From Flavobacterium davisii (GTDB taxonomy: Bacteria > Bacteroidota > Bacteroidia > Flavobacteriales > Flavobacteriaceae): DNA of 64,000 nucleotides. How positions within the stretch are numbered: the first letter of the stretch is position 1; every line of letters starts with the position of its first letter. Under the pieces are notes generated by a model. That model did no database searches, was not told the origin of the DNA, and was given only the letters and a program-made list of their open reading frames with translations. The DNA lies in NCBI RefSeq assembly GCF_019565505.1, contig NZ_CP067378.1, positions 2,356,001-2,420,000 on the forward strand, written 5' to 3'. Shown here in pieces: positions 28,967 through 38,199 of this stretch. The position numbers and the translations under genes were made by a program.

Positions 28967-29842
28967 ATGAAAGTTACAGTAGCTATTCAAGGTATAAGAG
29001 GATCGTTTCATCAGCAAGTTGCTCAAAATTATTTTGGCGAAAATATTGAAATAGTTGAATGTAAGACTTTTAAGGAAGTAGCCAAACAATTAAAAAAAGG
29101 AGCAGTAGATTATGGCGTGATGGCTATAGAAAATTCTATAGCAGGGAGTTTAATTCCTAATTATGCTTTGATAGATGAAAATCAACTAAACGTGTTAGGG
29201 GAATACTTTTTAAAAATAAGTCTTAATCTAATGGCTCTTTCTGGTCAAAAAATAGAAGATATAAAAGAGGTACATTCACATCCTATTGCTTTGCTACAAT
29301 GTGCTAAATTTTTAGAAAAGAATAAGCATATTAAAGTAATTGAAAGTTCGGATACCGCTATTACAGCAAAAAGAATAAGTGAAGAAAAGCGAAAAGGAAT
29401 AGCTGCTTTAGCGGGACCAATAGCCTCTGAAGTATATGGATTAGAAATTTTAGCTAAAGAAATACAATCCGTGGAAAGTAGTATTACTCGTTTTATGATT
29501 TTAGGAAAAATTAAAAACGATATAAAAAAAGATAAGGTAAATAAAGCTTCTGTTAAATTTGAATTAGATAATACACCGGGAGGTTTAGCAACTGTTTTGA
29601 ATGTGATGAATAATTGTAAATTAAATTTGACAAAAATCCAATCAATCCCAATTATAGAGAAACCTTTTCAATATTCTTTCTTTGTGGATGTAGTTTTTGA
29701 AAAATACTATTATTTTGAAAAAGCTAAAAATATTTTGGAATTAATGACAACTCATTTTAAACTTTTAGGTGAATATCAATCAGGAGATATGCCTTTGAAT
29801 GAAAATATATATAATCATGATTTAATTTTAATGAACGTATAA
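28967..29842 (+). CDS. pheA: Prephenate dehydratase
   Basis: 291 residues. The catalytic domain (about 1-180) shows AIQGIRGSFHQQVAQNYF, YGVMAIENSIAGS and the SSITRFMILG motif, whose Thr-Arg-Phe is the active-site signature. A C-terminal ACT domain (about 190-275) shows NTPGGLATVLNVMNNCKLNL. The usual ESRP effector motif reads QSIP here, so classical Phe binding may be altered. It converts prephenate to phenylpyruvate in Phe synthesis. There is no fused chorismate mutase, since that domain is on the next protein. It follows the attenuator and overlaps the next gene by 1 bp. Confidence 0.94.
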   Translation: MKVTVAIQGIRGSFHQQVAQNYFGENIEIVECKTFKEVAKQLKKGAVDYGVMAIENSIAGSLIPNYALIDENQLNVLGEYFLKISLNLMALSGQKIEDIKEVHSHPIALLQCAKFLEKNKHIKVIESSDTAITAKRISEEKRKGIAALAGPIASEVYGLEILAKEIQSVESSITRFMILGKIKNDIKKDKVNKASVKFELDNTPGGLATVLNVMNNCKLNLTKIQSIPIIEKPFQYSFFVDVVFEKYYYFEKAKNILELMTTHFKLLGEYQSGDMPLNENIYNHDLILMNV

Positions 29843-30924
29843 TGGAAATAAAGAAAGAAAATAGAAAATGGTTTGATGATCTAAAATTAAATCATCCTCT
29901 TGTAATTGCGGGGCCTTGTAGTGCCGAAACAGAAGAACAAGTTCTAGCGGTAGCACATGAATTAAAAAACAGTGATGTAAGTATTTTTAGGGCAGGTATT
30001 TGGAAACCTCGTACAAGACCGGGAGGTTTTGAAGGAGTAGGAGAAATAGGGTTAAAATGGCTAAAAAAAGCGAAAGAAGAAACAGGTTTGATGATTGCAA
30101 CAGAGGTAGCAACCGCTCAACATGTAAAGTTAGCATTAGAATACGATGTAGATTTACTTTGGATAGGTGCTCGAACAACAGTTAACCCTTTTGCTGTTCA
30201 GGAAATAGCAGATGCCTTACAAAATACAGATAAAATTGTATTGCTTAAAAATCCCGTAAATCCTGATTTATCACTTTGGATAGGAGGACTGGAAAGATTA
30301 TACCAAGCAGGAATAAAAAAAATAGGCGTTATTCATAGAGGATTTTCTACTTATGAAAAAACAAAATATCGTAATAATCCTGAATGGCAAATAGCTATTG
30401 ATTTACAAAATAAATTTCCAGAACTAATTATAATTTGTGATCCATCTCATATTACAGGAAAAAGAGAGATGATAGAAGAAGTTTCTCAACAAGCACTTGA
30501 TATGAATTTTGATGGATTAATGATCGAATCACACTGTAATCCTGATCAAGCATGGAGTGATGCACCACAACAAGTAACCCCTCCAAACTTAAAACAAATG
30601 TTTGTAGATTTAAGAGTCCGTAAGATAGATGAACCTTCAGATGATTATCACCAACGTATTTCTAAATTTAGAGCACAAATTGATGGTTTAGATGAAAAAT
30701 TATTAGAAATTTTGAGCAAACGTATGAAAATAGTAGATCAAATAGGATTGCTTAAAAAAGAAAAAAACGTAGCTATCTTACAAAATAATCGTTGGAATGA
30801 AATTCTTGAAAAAATAATTGCAGATGGAGAAGAAAAAGGACTAAGTGAAGAATTTGTATTAAAAATATTCAAATCGATTCACCAAGAAAGTATTGCTCAT
30901 CAAGAGAAAGTATATAAATCTTAA
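29842..30924 (+). CDS. Bifunctional DAHP synthase / chorismate mutase
   Basis: 360 residues. Residues 1-255 form a KDSA-like type I DAHP synthase (PLVIAGPCSAETEEQ, FRAGIWKPRTRPGGFEGVG, IICDPSHITGKREM). Residues about 268-355 form a type II chorismate mutase helix bundle (FRAQIDGLDEKLLEILSKRM). The protein therefore catalyses the first step of the shikimate pathway and the branch step from chorismate to prephenate, feeding PheA. The stop and start codons overlap as TAATG, so expression follows pheA and its attenuator. In related genomes an aminotransferase and a prephenate dehydrogenase gene usually lie between these two genes; neither is present here. Confidence 0.94.
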   Translation: MEIKKENRKWFDDLKLNHPLVIAGPCSAETEEQVLAVAHELKNSDVSIFRAGIWKPRTRPGGFEGVGEIGLKWLKKAKEETGLMIATEVATAQHVKLALEYDVDLLWIGARTTVNPFAVQEIADALQNTDKIVLLKNPVNPDLSLWIGGLERLYQAGIKKIGVIHRGFSTYEKTKYRNNPEWQIAIDLQNKFPELIIICDPSHITGKREMIEEVSQQALDMNFDGLMIESHCNPDQAWSDAPQQVTPPNLKQMFVDLRVRKIDEPSDDYHQRISKFRAQIDGLDEKLLEILSKRMKIVDQIGLLKKEKNVAILQNNRWNEILEKIIADGEEKGLSEEFVLKIFKSIHQESIAHQEKVYKS

Positions 30925-31021
30925 TATATTAGAATGAGGATTCGTGATTTTTGATTTTTGATTTAACTACATTTGTAATTGTTTTTAATTAAAAATCATT
31001 AATCCTCAATCGTTAATTTAA

Positions 31022-31981
31022 ATGACAGGAATTGTTTATAAATCTACTGGGAGTTGGTATACAGTAAAAACCGAAAAAAATCAATTTTTAGAATGCCGTA
31101 TAAAAGGGAAATTTCGTATAAAAGGAATTAAAAGTACCAATCCTATAGCAGTAGGAGATAGTGTAGATTATGAATTAGAAACTTCTGCTGATCAAACGGT
31201 TGGAGTTATAACTAAGATTCACGATAGAAAAAATTATATTGTTCGTAAGTCCGTAAACCTTTCTAAACAAACACACATTATCGCATCTAATATAGATGTC
31301 GTATTTTTGTTAGTTACCATTAATAATCCCGTAACAACAACCAGCTTTATTGATCGCTTTTTAGTAACAGCAGAAGCTTACGGTATAGAAGCTGTTTTAG
31401 TATTCAATAAAATAGATACCTATGATGATAAAACACTTGATGATCAATTATATCTTCAGTATGTATATGCCAATATTGGATATCAATGTTTAAGAGTTTC
31501 GGCTAAAAATGGCAAAGGAATTGATGATTTAAAATCATTAATGAAAGACAGAACTTCTATGTTTTCAGGACATTCAGGCGTAGGAAAGTCAACGTTAGTC
31601 AATGCCTTAGAACCTACATTGAATTTAAAAACTAAAGAAATCTCTGAGCAACATCAGCAAGGTCAGCATACTACAACCTTTGCCGAAATGTTTGATCTGG
31701 GATTTGGAGCTAGAATTATAGATACACACGGTATTCGTGGTTTTGGAGTAGTAGATATGGAAAAGCAAGAAATAGGAGATTATTTCCCTGAATTTTTCGC
31801 TTTAAAAGAGCAGTGTAAATTTAATAATTGTTTGCATAAAGAAGAACCTCATTGCGCTGTAAAAGAAGCTTTAGATGCTGATGAAATAGCTTGGTCAAGA
31901 TATAATTCATATCTGCAAATTTTAGAAGGTGATGATGAAACCTACAGAAATGATATATATAAAAATAATGATGAGGTATAA
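31022..31981 (+). CDS. rsgA: Ribosome small subunit biogenesis GTPase RsgA
   Basis: 319 residues with the circularly permuted GTPase order: an N-terminal OB fold (about 1-70), G4 FNKID, then G1 GHSGVGKSTLVNAL (about residues 180-193) and G3 DTHGIRGFG. The C-terminal zinc site is CKFNNCLHKEEPHC. It assists 30S maturation. It follows the DAHP synthase gene by 97 bp, probably in the same transcript. A 19-bp tandem duplication covers the last codons and the bases after the stop. Confidence 0.95.
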   Translation: MTGIVYKSTGSWYTVKTEKNQFLECRIKGKFRIKGIKSTNPIAVGDSVDYELETSADQTVGVITKIHDRKNYIVRKSVNLSKQTHIIASNIDVVFLLVTINNPVTTTSFIDRFLVTAEAYGIEAVLVFNKIDTYDDKTLDDQLYLQYVYANIGYQCLRVSAKNGKGIDDLKSLMKDRTSMFSGHSGVGKSTLVNALEPTLNLKTKEISEQHQQGQHTTTFAEMFDLGFGARIIDTHGIRGFGVVDMEKQEIGDYFPEFFALKEQCKFNNCLHKEEPHCAVKEALDADEIAWSRYNSYLQILEGDDETYRNDIYKNNDEV

Positions 31982-31996
31982 AAATAATGATGAGGT
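31959..31996 (+). repeat. 19-bp perfect tandem duplication at the rsgA stop codon
   Basis: ATAAAAATAATGATGAGGT occurs twice without a gap (31959-31977, 31978-31996). The first copy encodes the last codons of rsgA and the second starts with its stop codon. Confidence 0.9.
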
Positions 31997-32145
31997 ATAA
32001 AACTAAGTTGAAAAATTTATAATGTACTAAATAGTTTCTTTATCTTCCTTTTTAAACAAATAAAAGGAAAAAGTTTAAAAAAGATTGTAAAATACAAACA
32101 TATAAAATCAACTAAAATTTATTCAAACGCAAAATATTAATAGAT

Positions 32146-32597
32146 ATGAAAGTTGTAATTCAACGTGTTTCAGAAGCTTCCGTAACTATAGAAAAAGAAG
32201 TTGTTGCAAAAATAAAACAAGGACTTTTGATCTTAGTTGGAATGGAAGATTTAGATAATCAAGAAGATGCTGTTTGGTTAAGTTCAAAGATTGTAAACCT
32301 TCGTATTTTTGATGATGAAGAGGGAATTATGAATCGTTCTATCAAGGATATAGAGGGAGATATTATAATAGTAAGTCAATTTACATTACATGCTCAAACC
32401 AAAAAGGAAATCGCCCTAGCTATATAAAAGCCTCAAAGCCTGATATAGCCATTCCTCTATATGAATCATTCGTTAAGCAAATAGAAATTGATCTTGAAAA
32501 ACCAGTTCAAACAGGACAATTTGGAGCAGATATGAAAGTTGCTTTAGTAAATGATGGTCCCGTAACCATAATAATTGATACAAAAAATAAAGAATAG
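32146..32597 (+). CDS. dtd: D-aminoacyl-tRNA deacylase (one frame break)
   Basis: About 150 codons, the usual length. It starts MKVVIQRVSEASVTIEKEVV and contains IIIVSQFTLHAQTKKG with the conserved SQFTL motif; the C-terminal GPVTI motif is at 32556-32570 (NDGPVTIIID). It removes D-amino acids from tRNA and so protects translation. The frame is lost in a run of five A (32401-32405); six give TKKGNRPSYIKASKPDIA. It lies between rsgA and a MazG-like gene, a common flavobacterial order. Confidence 0.92.
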
Positions 32598-32742
32598 GAA
32601 AGAAACTTATAACAAGAATCATTTATACAACTTTAAATAAAAAGATAAAGGTTTCATAGAATTTATAATTTGAAATAAATGACGTATTCGAACTTTATTT
32701 TAGAATCTTGATAATTTTGTTTAATACTTAAAAAAGGTAATT

Positions 32743-33069
32743 ATGAATATAAAAAACGCGCAACAAGAAGTAGATAATTGGATAAAAAACCACGGTGTAC
32801 GTTATTTTAATGAATTAACCAACATGGCTCAACTTACAGAAGAAGTAGGAGAAGTAGCCAGAATTATAGCTCGAAGATATGGAGAACAGTCAGAAAAAGA
32901 AAGTGACAAAAATAAAGACTTAGGAGAAGAATTAGCCGATGTAGTTTTTGTCGTTTTATGTTTAGCTAATCAAACAGGTGTTGATTTACAAGCCGCCTTT
33001 GATAAAAAAATGGATTTAAAAACAAAACGAGATCATGATCGTCATCATAACAATGAAAAGTTAAAATAG
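32743..33069 (+). CDS. MazG-like nucleotide pyrophosphohydrolase
   Basis: 108 residues of the all-alpha NTP-PPase fold. The metal-binding motif is LTEEVGEVARII (about residues 31-42), followed by LGEELADVVFVVLCLANQ (about residues 66-83), giving the E-x-x-E plus E-x-x-D pattern. Such proteins hydrolyse non-canonical nucleotide triphosphates. The exact substrate is unknown. It is in the same direction as dtd and aroA. Confidence 0.9.
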   Translation: MNIKNAQQEVDNWIKNHGVRYFNELTNMAQLTEEVGEVARIIARRYGEQSEKESDKNKDLGEELADVVFVVLCLANQTGVDLQAAFDKKMDLKTKRDHDRHHNNEKLK

Positions 33070-33212
33070 TATTAAGTTTTCCAATTGTTTTTATAGGCTG
33101 CATTTATAAAAATATTTGAAAATCAATATTTTAAAGAAGGGCAATTTTAATAAAACAAAGTATAGAGGAATTTGTGTAAATAAATTTTTTATCATCTGAA
33201 TAGATTTAAATA

Positions 33213-34441
33213 GTGGAAATAAAACTTCGAAAATCAGTTGTTAATAACCAACAAAAAACGATTAAAATAACAGGGAGTAAATCAGAAACCAATAGATTGT
33301 TATTATTACAAGCACTATATCCTAGTATTATTGTAGAAAATACTTCCAATTCAGATGATTCAGATGTGATGCAAAAGGCTTTAAATGAGTTAACTGAAAA
33401 GTCAGTTGATGTGCATCATGCAGGAACTGCTATGCGTTTCTTGACAGCCTTTTTTGCAATTCAAGAAGGAAAAGAAATGATACTAACAGGATCTTCTCGT
33501 ATGAAAGAGCGACCTATTAAAATTTTGGTAGAAGCCTTACAACAATTAGGAGTTGAAATTTCATATTTAGAAAAAGAAGGTTTCCCTCCTATAAAAATAA
33601 AAGGAAGAAAAATAAAAAAAAATCAAGTTGCGTTACCAGCCAATGTAAGCAGCCAGTATATTTCAGCTTTGCTTTTAATTGCACCAAAATTGGAAGAAGG
33701 CTTAGTATTACATTTAGAAGGACAGATTACCTCTATTCCGTATATTAAAATGACTTTGTCATTGTTAAATGAAATGGGAATTCAGACCTCTTTTGAAGAA
33801 AATATTATTAAAGTTAATTCAAACTTCAAACTTCAAACTTCAAACTTCATAGTAGAGTCTGACTGGAGTTCAGCATCTTATTGGTACTCTATTATAGCAC
33901 TTTCGGAGTTAGGAACCCAATTAACCCTTTCTAGTTACAAAAAAATAGTTTACAAGGCGATGCAGCACTAGTAAAAATCTATCAATATTTTGGTGTAGAA
34001 ACCCTTTTTAATGATAATTCCATAATATTAACAAAAAAAACACCTCACGCAGCGTTTATATCCCTTGACTTAAACAATTGTCCTGATATTGCTCAGACAA
34101 TTACAGTAACTTGTTTAGGTCTTAGAGTAAGATGTGATTTGTATGGTTTGCATACCTTAAAAATAAAAGAAACAGATCGTTTAGAAGCTTTAAAAATAGA
34201 ACTAACTAAATTAGGAGCTGATATTATAATTACGGATGAATCATTACATTTAAAACCTCCTACAATTATTAATGAAAATGTTATTATCAAAACCTATCAA
34301 GATCATAGGATGGCAATGGCCTTTGCCCCACTTGCTCTTCAAGTACCAATCATAATAGAAGAGGCCGAGGTAGTGAGTAAGTCATATCCCGATTTTTGGA
34401 ATGATTTAGCAACAGTTGGTTTTTGTTACACTAGCGTTTAA
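33213..34441 (+). CDS. aroA: 3-phosphoshikimate 1-carboxyvinyltransferase (EPSP synthase), one frame break
   Basis: About 410 codons. The start is a GTG at 33213 (MEIKLRKSVVNN); there is no in-frame ATG close by. The KITGSKSETNRLLLLQALYP segment corresponds to the family's PEP and shikimate-phosphate site (normally GDKSISHR). HHAGTAMRFLTAFFA is the NAGTAxR motif with His in place of Asn. LKIKETDRLEALKIELTKLG and YQDHRMAMAFAPLAL complete the active site. The sequence is the flavobacterial variant. The frame breaks in a run of seven A (33939-33945); eight give YKKNSLQGDAALVK. The 3' end overlaps the convergent regulator gene by 11 bp. Confidence 0.9.
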
Positions 34442-35180
34442 TAATTTCTATAGCTTTTAAAATGGTTTGTATTTTATCTGTTGCAATGGGTAAATGTAGA
34501 CCATTTTGTGTTTCAATACTTCCACCATCTGATTTATTATATGATTTTATATAATTTGTGTTAAGAATAAAAGATTTATGAATACGAATAAAATTTTTTT
34601 GCTCACAAATAATATCTTCAAAGTTTTTAAGATTTCTACTTACAAGTAATTTTTCATTATTGGTAAAATGAATCTCGGAATAAGCACCTTCTCCTTTTAT
34701 AAGTAAAATATTATGAACTTCAATGAAAACTAAACTGTTACCTGATGGAACCGCTATTTTTTTAAAAGTATCTTCTTTTATATTTTCTTTTAAAATTTGA
34801 TATCTTTCCATTTTGTCTTTTTCTTTCGTAAAACGAGTCGTAGCATCTATTAATTCTTTAGGATTTATAGGTTTAAGAAGATAATCTATGGCCGAAAATT
34901 TAAATGCTTGTATAGCATATTCTTGATAGGCTGTAGTAAAAATAATTTTAAAATTTATTTCATTCTCATCAAAAAAATCCAATAATTCCAGACCACTATG
35001 TCCGGGCATTTCAATGTCTAAAAAAATTAAATCAGGTTTGTTTTTTCGAATAGATTTTACACCTTCAGGTAAGTTTTCACATTCTGCTATTATGTTTATT
35101 TGAGAACAATATTCTTTTATTAAAAGAGCTAGATTTAATCGAGCTCTTTTTTCATCATCTATAATAATGGCATTTATCAT
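34431..35180 (-). CDS. LytTR family response regulator of the surface-protein regulon
   Basis: 249 residues. The receiver domain (1-120) has IIIDDEKRAR, the phospho-acceptor in LIFLDIEMPGHSG (about residue 55) and the switch Lys in IDYLLKPINP. The LytTR domain (about 140-249) has VHNILLIKGEGAYSEIHF and FIRIHKSFILNTNYIKSYN. It starts 2 bp after the kinase stop codon. Three promoters nearby (38041-38103, 38115-38177, 42334-42396) carry paired boxes with LytTR consensus and the 12-bp gap known for this family, so it most likely controls its own operon and the genes at 38200 and 42415. Confidence 0.92.
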   Translation of the reverse strand: MINAIIIDDEKRARLNLALLIKEYCSQINIIAECENLPEGVKSIRKNKPDLIFLDIEMPGHSGLELLDFFDENEINFKIIFTTAYQEYAIQAFKFSAIDYLLKPINPKELIDATTRFTKEKDKMERYQILKENIKEDTFKKIAVPSGNSLVFIEVHNILLIKGEGAYSEIHFTNNEKLLVSRNLKNFEDIICEQKNFIRIHKSFILNTNYIKSYNKSDGGSIETQNGLHLPIATDKIQTILKAIEIIKR

Positions 35181-35182
35181 AT

Positions 35183-38035
35183 TTATAAAGGAATTTGAAT
35201 GATTACTAGAGTGCCATTTGGCAATTGATTTTCCGTTAACTTGTCAATAATTTCGATTGAAATATTCTTTTGATTATATTCATTTAATAAATCTATTCGA
35301 TTTTGTAAGGCATTAGTAGCAAATGATTGATGTTTTTTGTTTTTAATCTCGTTCAGTTCTTGACTCTTTTTTCTACCAATTCCGTTATCTTCAATTGAAA
35401 TGTTTAAAACTTTATTTTGTATAGTAAAATTTAGATGTAGTTCCTTTGTCCCAATTTTATGTAATAAGCCATGTTTGAGTGCATTTTCAACATAAGGTTG
35501 GAGTAGCATAGAAGGAATCTTTATTGTATCTATATCAAGATCTGATTGCGTTTTAATTGAAAATAAGAAATCGTCTTCAAAACGAGCTTTTTCAATTTCT
35601 AAATACAATCTCAATGTTTTAATTTCATCCGAAATATTTATCCAATCTTTATCTGTCATCTCTAAAATAATACGTGTTAGATTTGAAAATTTTGACAAAT
35701 ACTCAATTGCTTCATTTTTTTCATTAGCTATAATATAAGACTGTAAGGTATTCAATGCGTTAAAGAAAAAATGAGGATTCATTTGAGATTTTAATGCTCT
35801 CAAATTAGATTGGTTTACATTTTTTTCTAAATGGATCTTATCTAAAAGCAACTGATTTCTTTTTTTTATTTTAGCTAATTGCCATTTTAAAAAGGAATAG
35901 ATTAATCCTATAAAAAATAAAATCACTAAACAAATGAAAGAATACGATAACCAAAAAGGTTTACTAATATTTAAAGTGAGTTTTGTTATAACCGATTTTT
36001 TACCATTGGCTACCGTTTGAAATTTTAAAGAATGTTTACCAGAAGATAAAGAGTTTAATAATAAATTACGAGCATCCTCATCTGTCAAAATCCAAGAAGA
36101 ATCATCTATTGAATAGTATAATTTATTTTTCTGATTAGGAATATAAGATAATATAGAATAATTTAAGTTAATGGTGTTTTCAGTATAATGTAAATGCCCC
36201 AAATTATCAAGATCGATTAGTTTACCATTTACTAGTGCTGAATTGAGAATTAATTTAGCAGGAAAATTTTTTCTTTTATTTTTCTTAGGAATAGAAAGAA
36301 ACCCTTTTGAAGTTACCCCTATTATATTGTTATTTAATTCAATTAGATCTGAAATTTCATGCTCTGGACTTATAGAAATTATTTTTTCAATATGATGAGT
36401 CCTTAAATTAAATGAGTAAAGACTGAAAGAAGTAATGATATATAATGTTGAATTTAAAAATTTAATCTTATTAATAGATTCATTATTTATGTATTGTTGT
36501 ATAGAAACTTGCGTTATATGATTGTCAGAAGTTATGATGTATAATTTTTCAGTACTGGTTATAGCATAAATTTTATCTCCTATGTTCTTTATTTTGGAAA
36601 AAAATAATTTTTCCTTTTTTAACTTTATTTCAAATATTTTGTCTTTAACAACAGCAAACAACCCATTGTTGGTGGCATAATAAATAGTGTTATTAAAAGG
36701 ATTATAAGTAGCTGATTTACCTTGAACCCCATTTATAATAGGAATAATAGTTTGAGTATCATTTTTAGTCCAGAAATCCCATTCATTTTTACTAGTTGCA
36801 TTTTTTAACAAACCACAAACGCCACTTGCAGCAAATACATAATATTTTTCATTTAGCTTTTGAGCATCTTTTAAAGCAATTATATTTTCTTCCTTTAGTT
36901 GATTTTTTAAATTAATCTTTTTAAAAGTATTAGAAGTAAAAAAAAGATGCTGTAAGTCAGATGATAAAAAATATATTTCATGATTACTTCTCCCATCAAA
37001 TATTCTTTCGAAATTCTTTAAACAAAGATCACCTTTATATAGTTTGTCATCAGCAGATCCAATAAAAATAGATTCATCATTTGTTGAGATGGTTAGTGGT
37101 TTTTTGTCAAAAGAGACAAAGTTATTATGTAGATTAGGAACTAATAAAAGACCTTTGTCAAGAGTAGAAAACCAATAATTTTCTTCTTTATCTTTAAAAA
37201 CATACGAGATATTGAAATCTTTTAAATAAGTATTTCGTGTATTAATGCTCCCGTTAAGGGACTTAATAGCACCTTGTGTTGTACAAATCCAATTAAAAGT
37301 CTTATCAAAAGCTAAATTTTGAATAAATGTGAAATTTCCAGTTATTTTTCGTTTATAAAATTTATTCTTCTTAATTTCAAAAAAATAATCAGCATATTTA
37401 GAAACAAGTAATAAACCGTTCATGCTTTCTTGTAAAATAGGAGCAGGATAATTTTTATAAACCTCTTTAGGAATAGGAAAAATTTGAATAGATAGATTAG
37501 GCTCTACTACCGTAAAAGAATCTCCTAAAAGATAAAATGTAGAATTTGAAAAATGAGTGGCAAATAACTTTTGGGTATTAAAGGCCACTTTTTTATAAAT
37601 ATTTAAGTTCTTTAAATCATAAAAAACAATATAATTTTTTTGTAAAACAATAAGATGCTTTGCCGTAATTCCAAATTTTACAAAACCAATTGTACTCGTA
37701 TTATGAAGACTTTTTAGTTGATTATTTTCAACGTAGTACAAATAACCATCAAAGTTACTGTACCATATACGACCATAAGCGTCCTCTTGTATAGAAGATC
37801 CAGAAATAGATGTTTGATTATCATTGGTATAAGTCAAAAAATATTTACCATCGTACTTGCAAAGTCCCTTATTTGTAGCAAACCACATAAAGCCTTTATG
37901 ATCTTGAAAAATGTCATACACACTATTAGAAGGCAATCCTTTTGATTGATCAATTTTATAATAAAACGGATTTTGTCCCTTGCAAGATACAGAGTAAAGA
38001 AAGATAATAATTGTTAATAATCTTATATAAAGCAT
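35183..38035 (-). CDS. Propeller-type sensor histidine kinase (LytS family catalytic domain)
   Basis: 950 residues. A signal peptide (ending near Cys 19) is followed by about 580 residues of beta-propeller repeats typical of two-component regulator propellers, such as DIFQDHKGFMWFATNKGLCK near residues 42-61. A Y_Y_Y-like domain follows (YSIDDSSWILTDEDARNLLL), then one membrane helix (about 695-720) and a His_kinase domain: ALKSQMNPHFFFNALNTLQS with the phospho-His and LLQPYVENALKHG as the N box. The architecture resembles SusR/HTCS sensors of polysaccharide use but with a LytTR partner. The ligand is unknown. The promoter carries a pair of LytTR boxes, so the operon looks autoregulated. Confidence 0.92.
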   Translation of the reverse strand: MLYIRLLTIIIFLYSVSCKGQNPFYYKIDQSKGLPSNSVYDIFQDHKGFMWFATNKGLCKYDGKYFLTYTNDNQTSISGSSIQEDAYGRIWYSNFDGYLYYVENNQLKSLHNTSTIGFVKFGITAKHLIVLQKNYIVFYDLKNLNIYKKVAFNTQKLFATHFSNSTFYLLGDSFTVVEPNLSIQIFPIPKEVYKNYPAPILQESMNGLLLVSKYADYFFEIKKNKFYKRKITGNFTFIQNLAFDKTFNWICTTQGAIKSLNGSINTRNTYLKDFNISYVFKDKEENYWFSTLDKGLLLVPNLHNNFVSFDKKPLTISTNDESIFIGSADDKLYKGDLCLKNFERIFDGRSNHEIYFLSSDLQHLFFTSNTFKKINLKNQLKEENIIALKDAQKLNEKYYVFAASGVCGLLKNATSKNEWDFWTKNDTQTIIPIINGVQGKSATYNPFNNTIYYATNNGLFAVVKDKIFEIKLKKEKLFFSKIKNIGDKIYAITSTEKLYIITSDNHITQVSIQQYINNESINKIKFLNSTLYIITSFSLYSFNLRTHHIEKIISISPEHEISDLIELNNNIIGVTSKGFLSIPKKNKRKNFPAKLILNSALVNGKLIDLDNLGHLHYTENTINLNYSILSYIPNQKNKLYYSIDDSSWILTDEDARNLLLNSLSSGKHSLKFQTVANGKKSVITKLTLNISKPFWLSYSFICLVILFFIGLIYSFLKWQLAKIKKRNQLLLDKIHLEKNVNQSNLRALKSQMNPHFFFNALNTLQSYIIANEKNEAIEYLSKFSNLTRIILEMTDKDWINISDEIKTLRLYLEIEKARFEDDFLFSIKTQSDLDIDTIKIPSMLLQPYVENALKHGLLHKIGTKELHLNFTIQNKVLNISIEDNGIGRKKSQELNEIKNKKHQSFATNALQNRIDLLNEYNQKNISIEIIDKLTENQLPNGTLVIIQIPL

Positions 38036-38040
38036 AACAA

Positions 38041-38103
38041 CAAAAATAAATTTTTTACTACAACAATACTTTATCAGTTAACCAAAAGAGACTTAGAGTT
38101 AAC
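38041..38103 (-). promoter_or_regulatory. LytTR operator-promoter 1 (kinase/regulator operon)
   Basis: Read on the minus strand: GTTAACTCT (38103-38095), 12 bp, GTTAACTGA (38082-38074), 25 bp, then TATTTTTG (38048-38041), the -7 element before the ATG at 38035. On the other strand the boxes read TCAGTTAAC and AGAGTTAAC, which fit the LytTR consensus (W-M-M-G-T-T-N-R-Y) with zero and one mismatch. Confidence 0.75.
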
Positions 38104-38114
38104 GAAATTTATTG

Positions 38115-38177
38115 GTTAACTGAAAAACAGGTTTTATAAACTGCCCAAAAGTACAAGCACTACTCGTCATACTTTTG
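38115..38177 (+). promoter_or_regulatory. LytTR operator-promoter 2 (gene at 38200)
   Basis: GTTAACTGA (38115-38123), 12 bp, ATAAACTGC (38136-38144), 25 bp, then TACTTTTG (38170-38177). The geometry is exactly that of operators 1 and 3. The complementary strand reads GCAGTTTAT-N12-TCAGTTAAC, with one mismatch and none against the LytTR consensus. The GTTAACTGAAAA-to-TAAACT block is shared almost base for base with operator 3. Confidence 0.78.
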
Positions 38178-38199
38178 TATCATAAAAATCAAAAATCCT

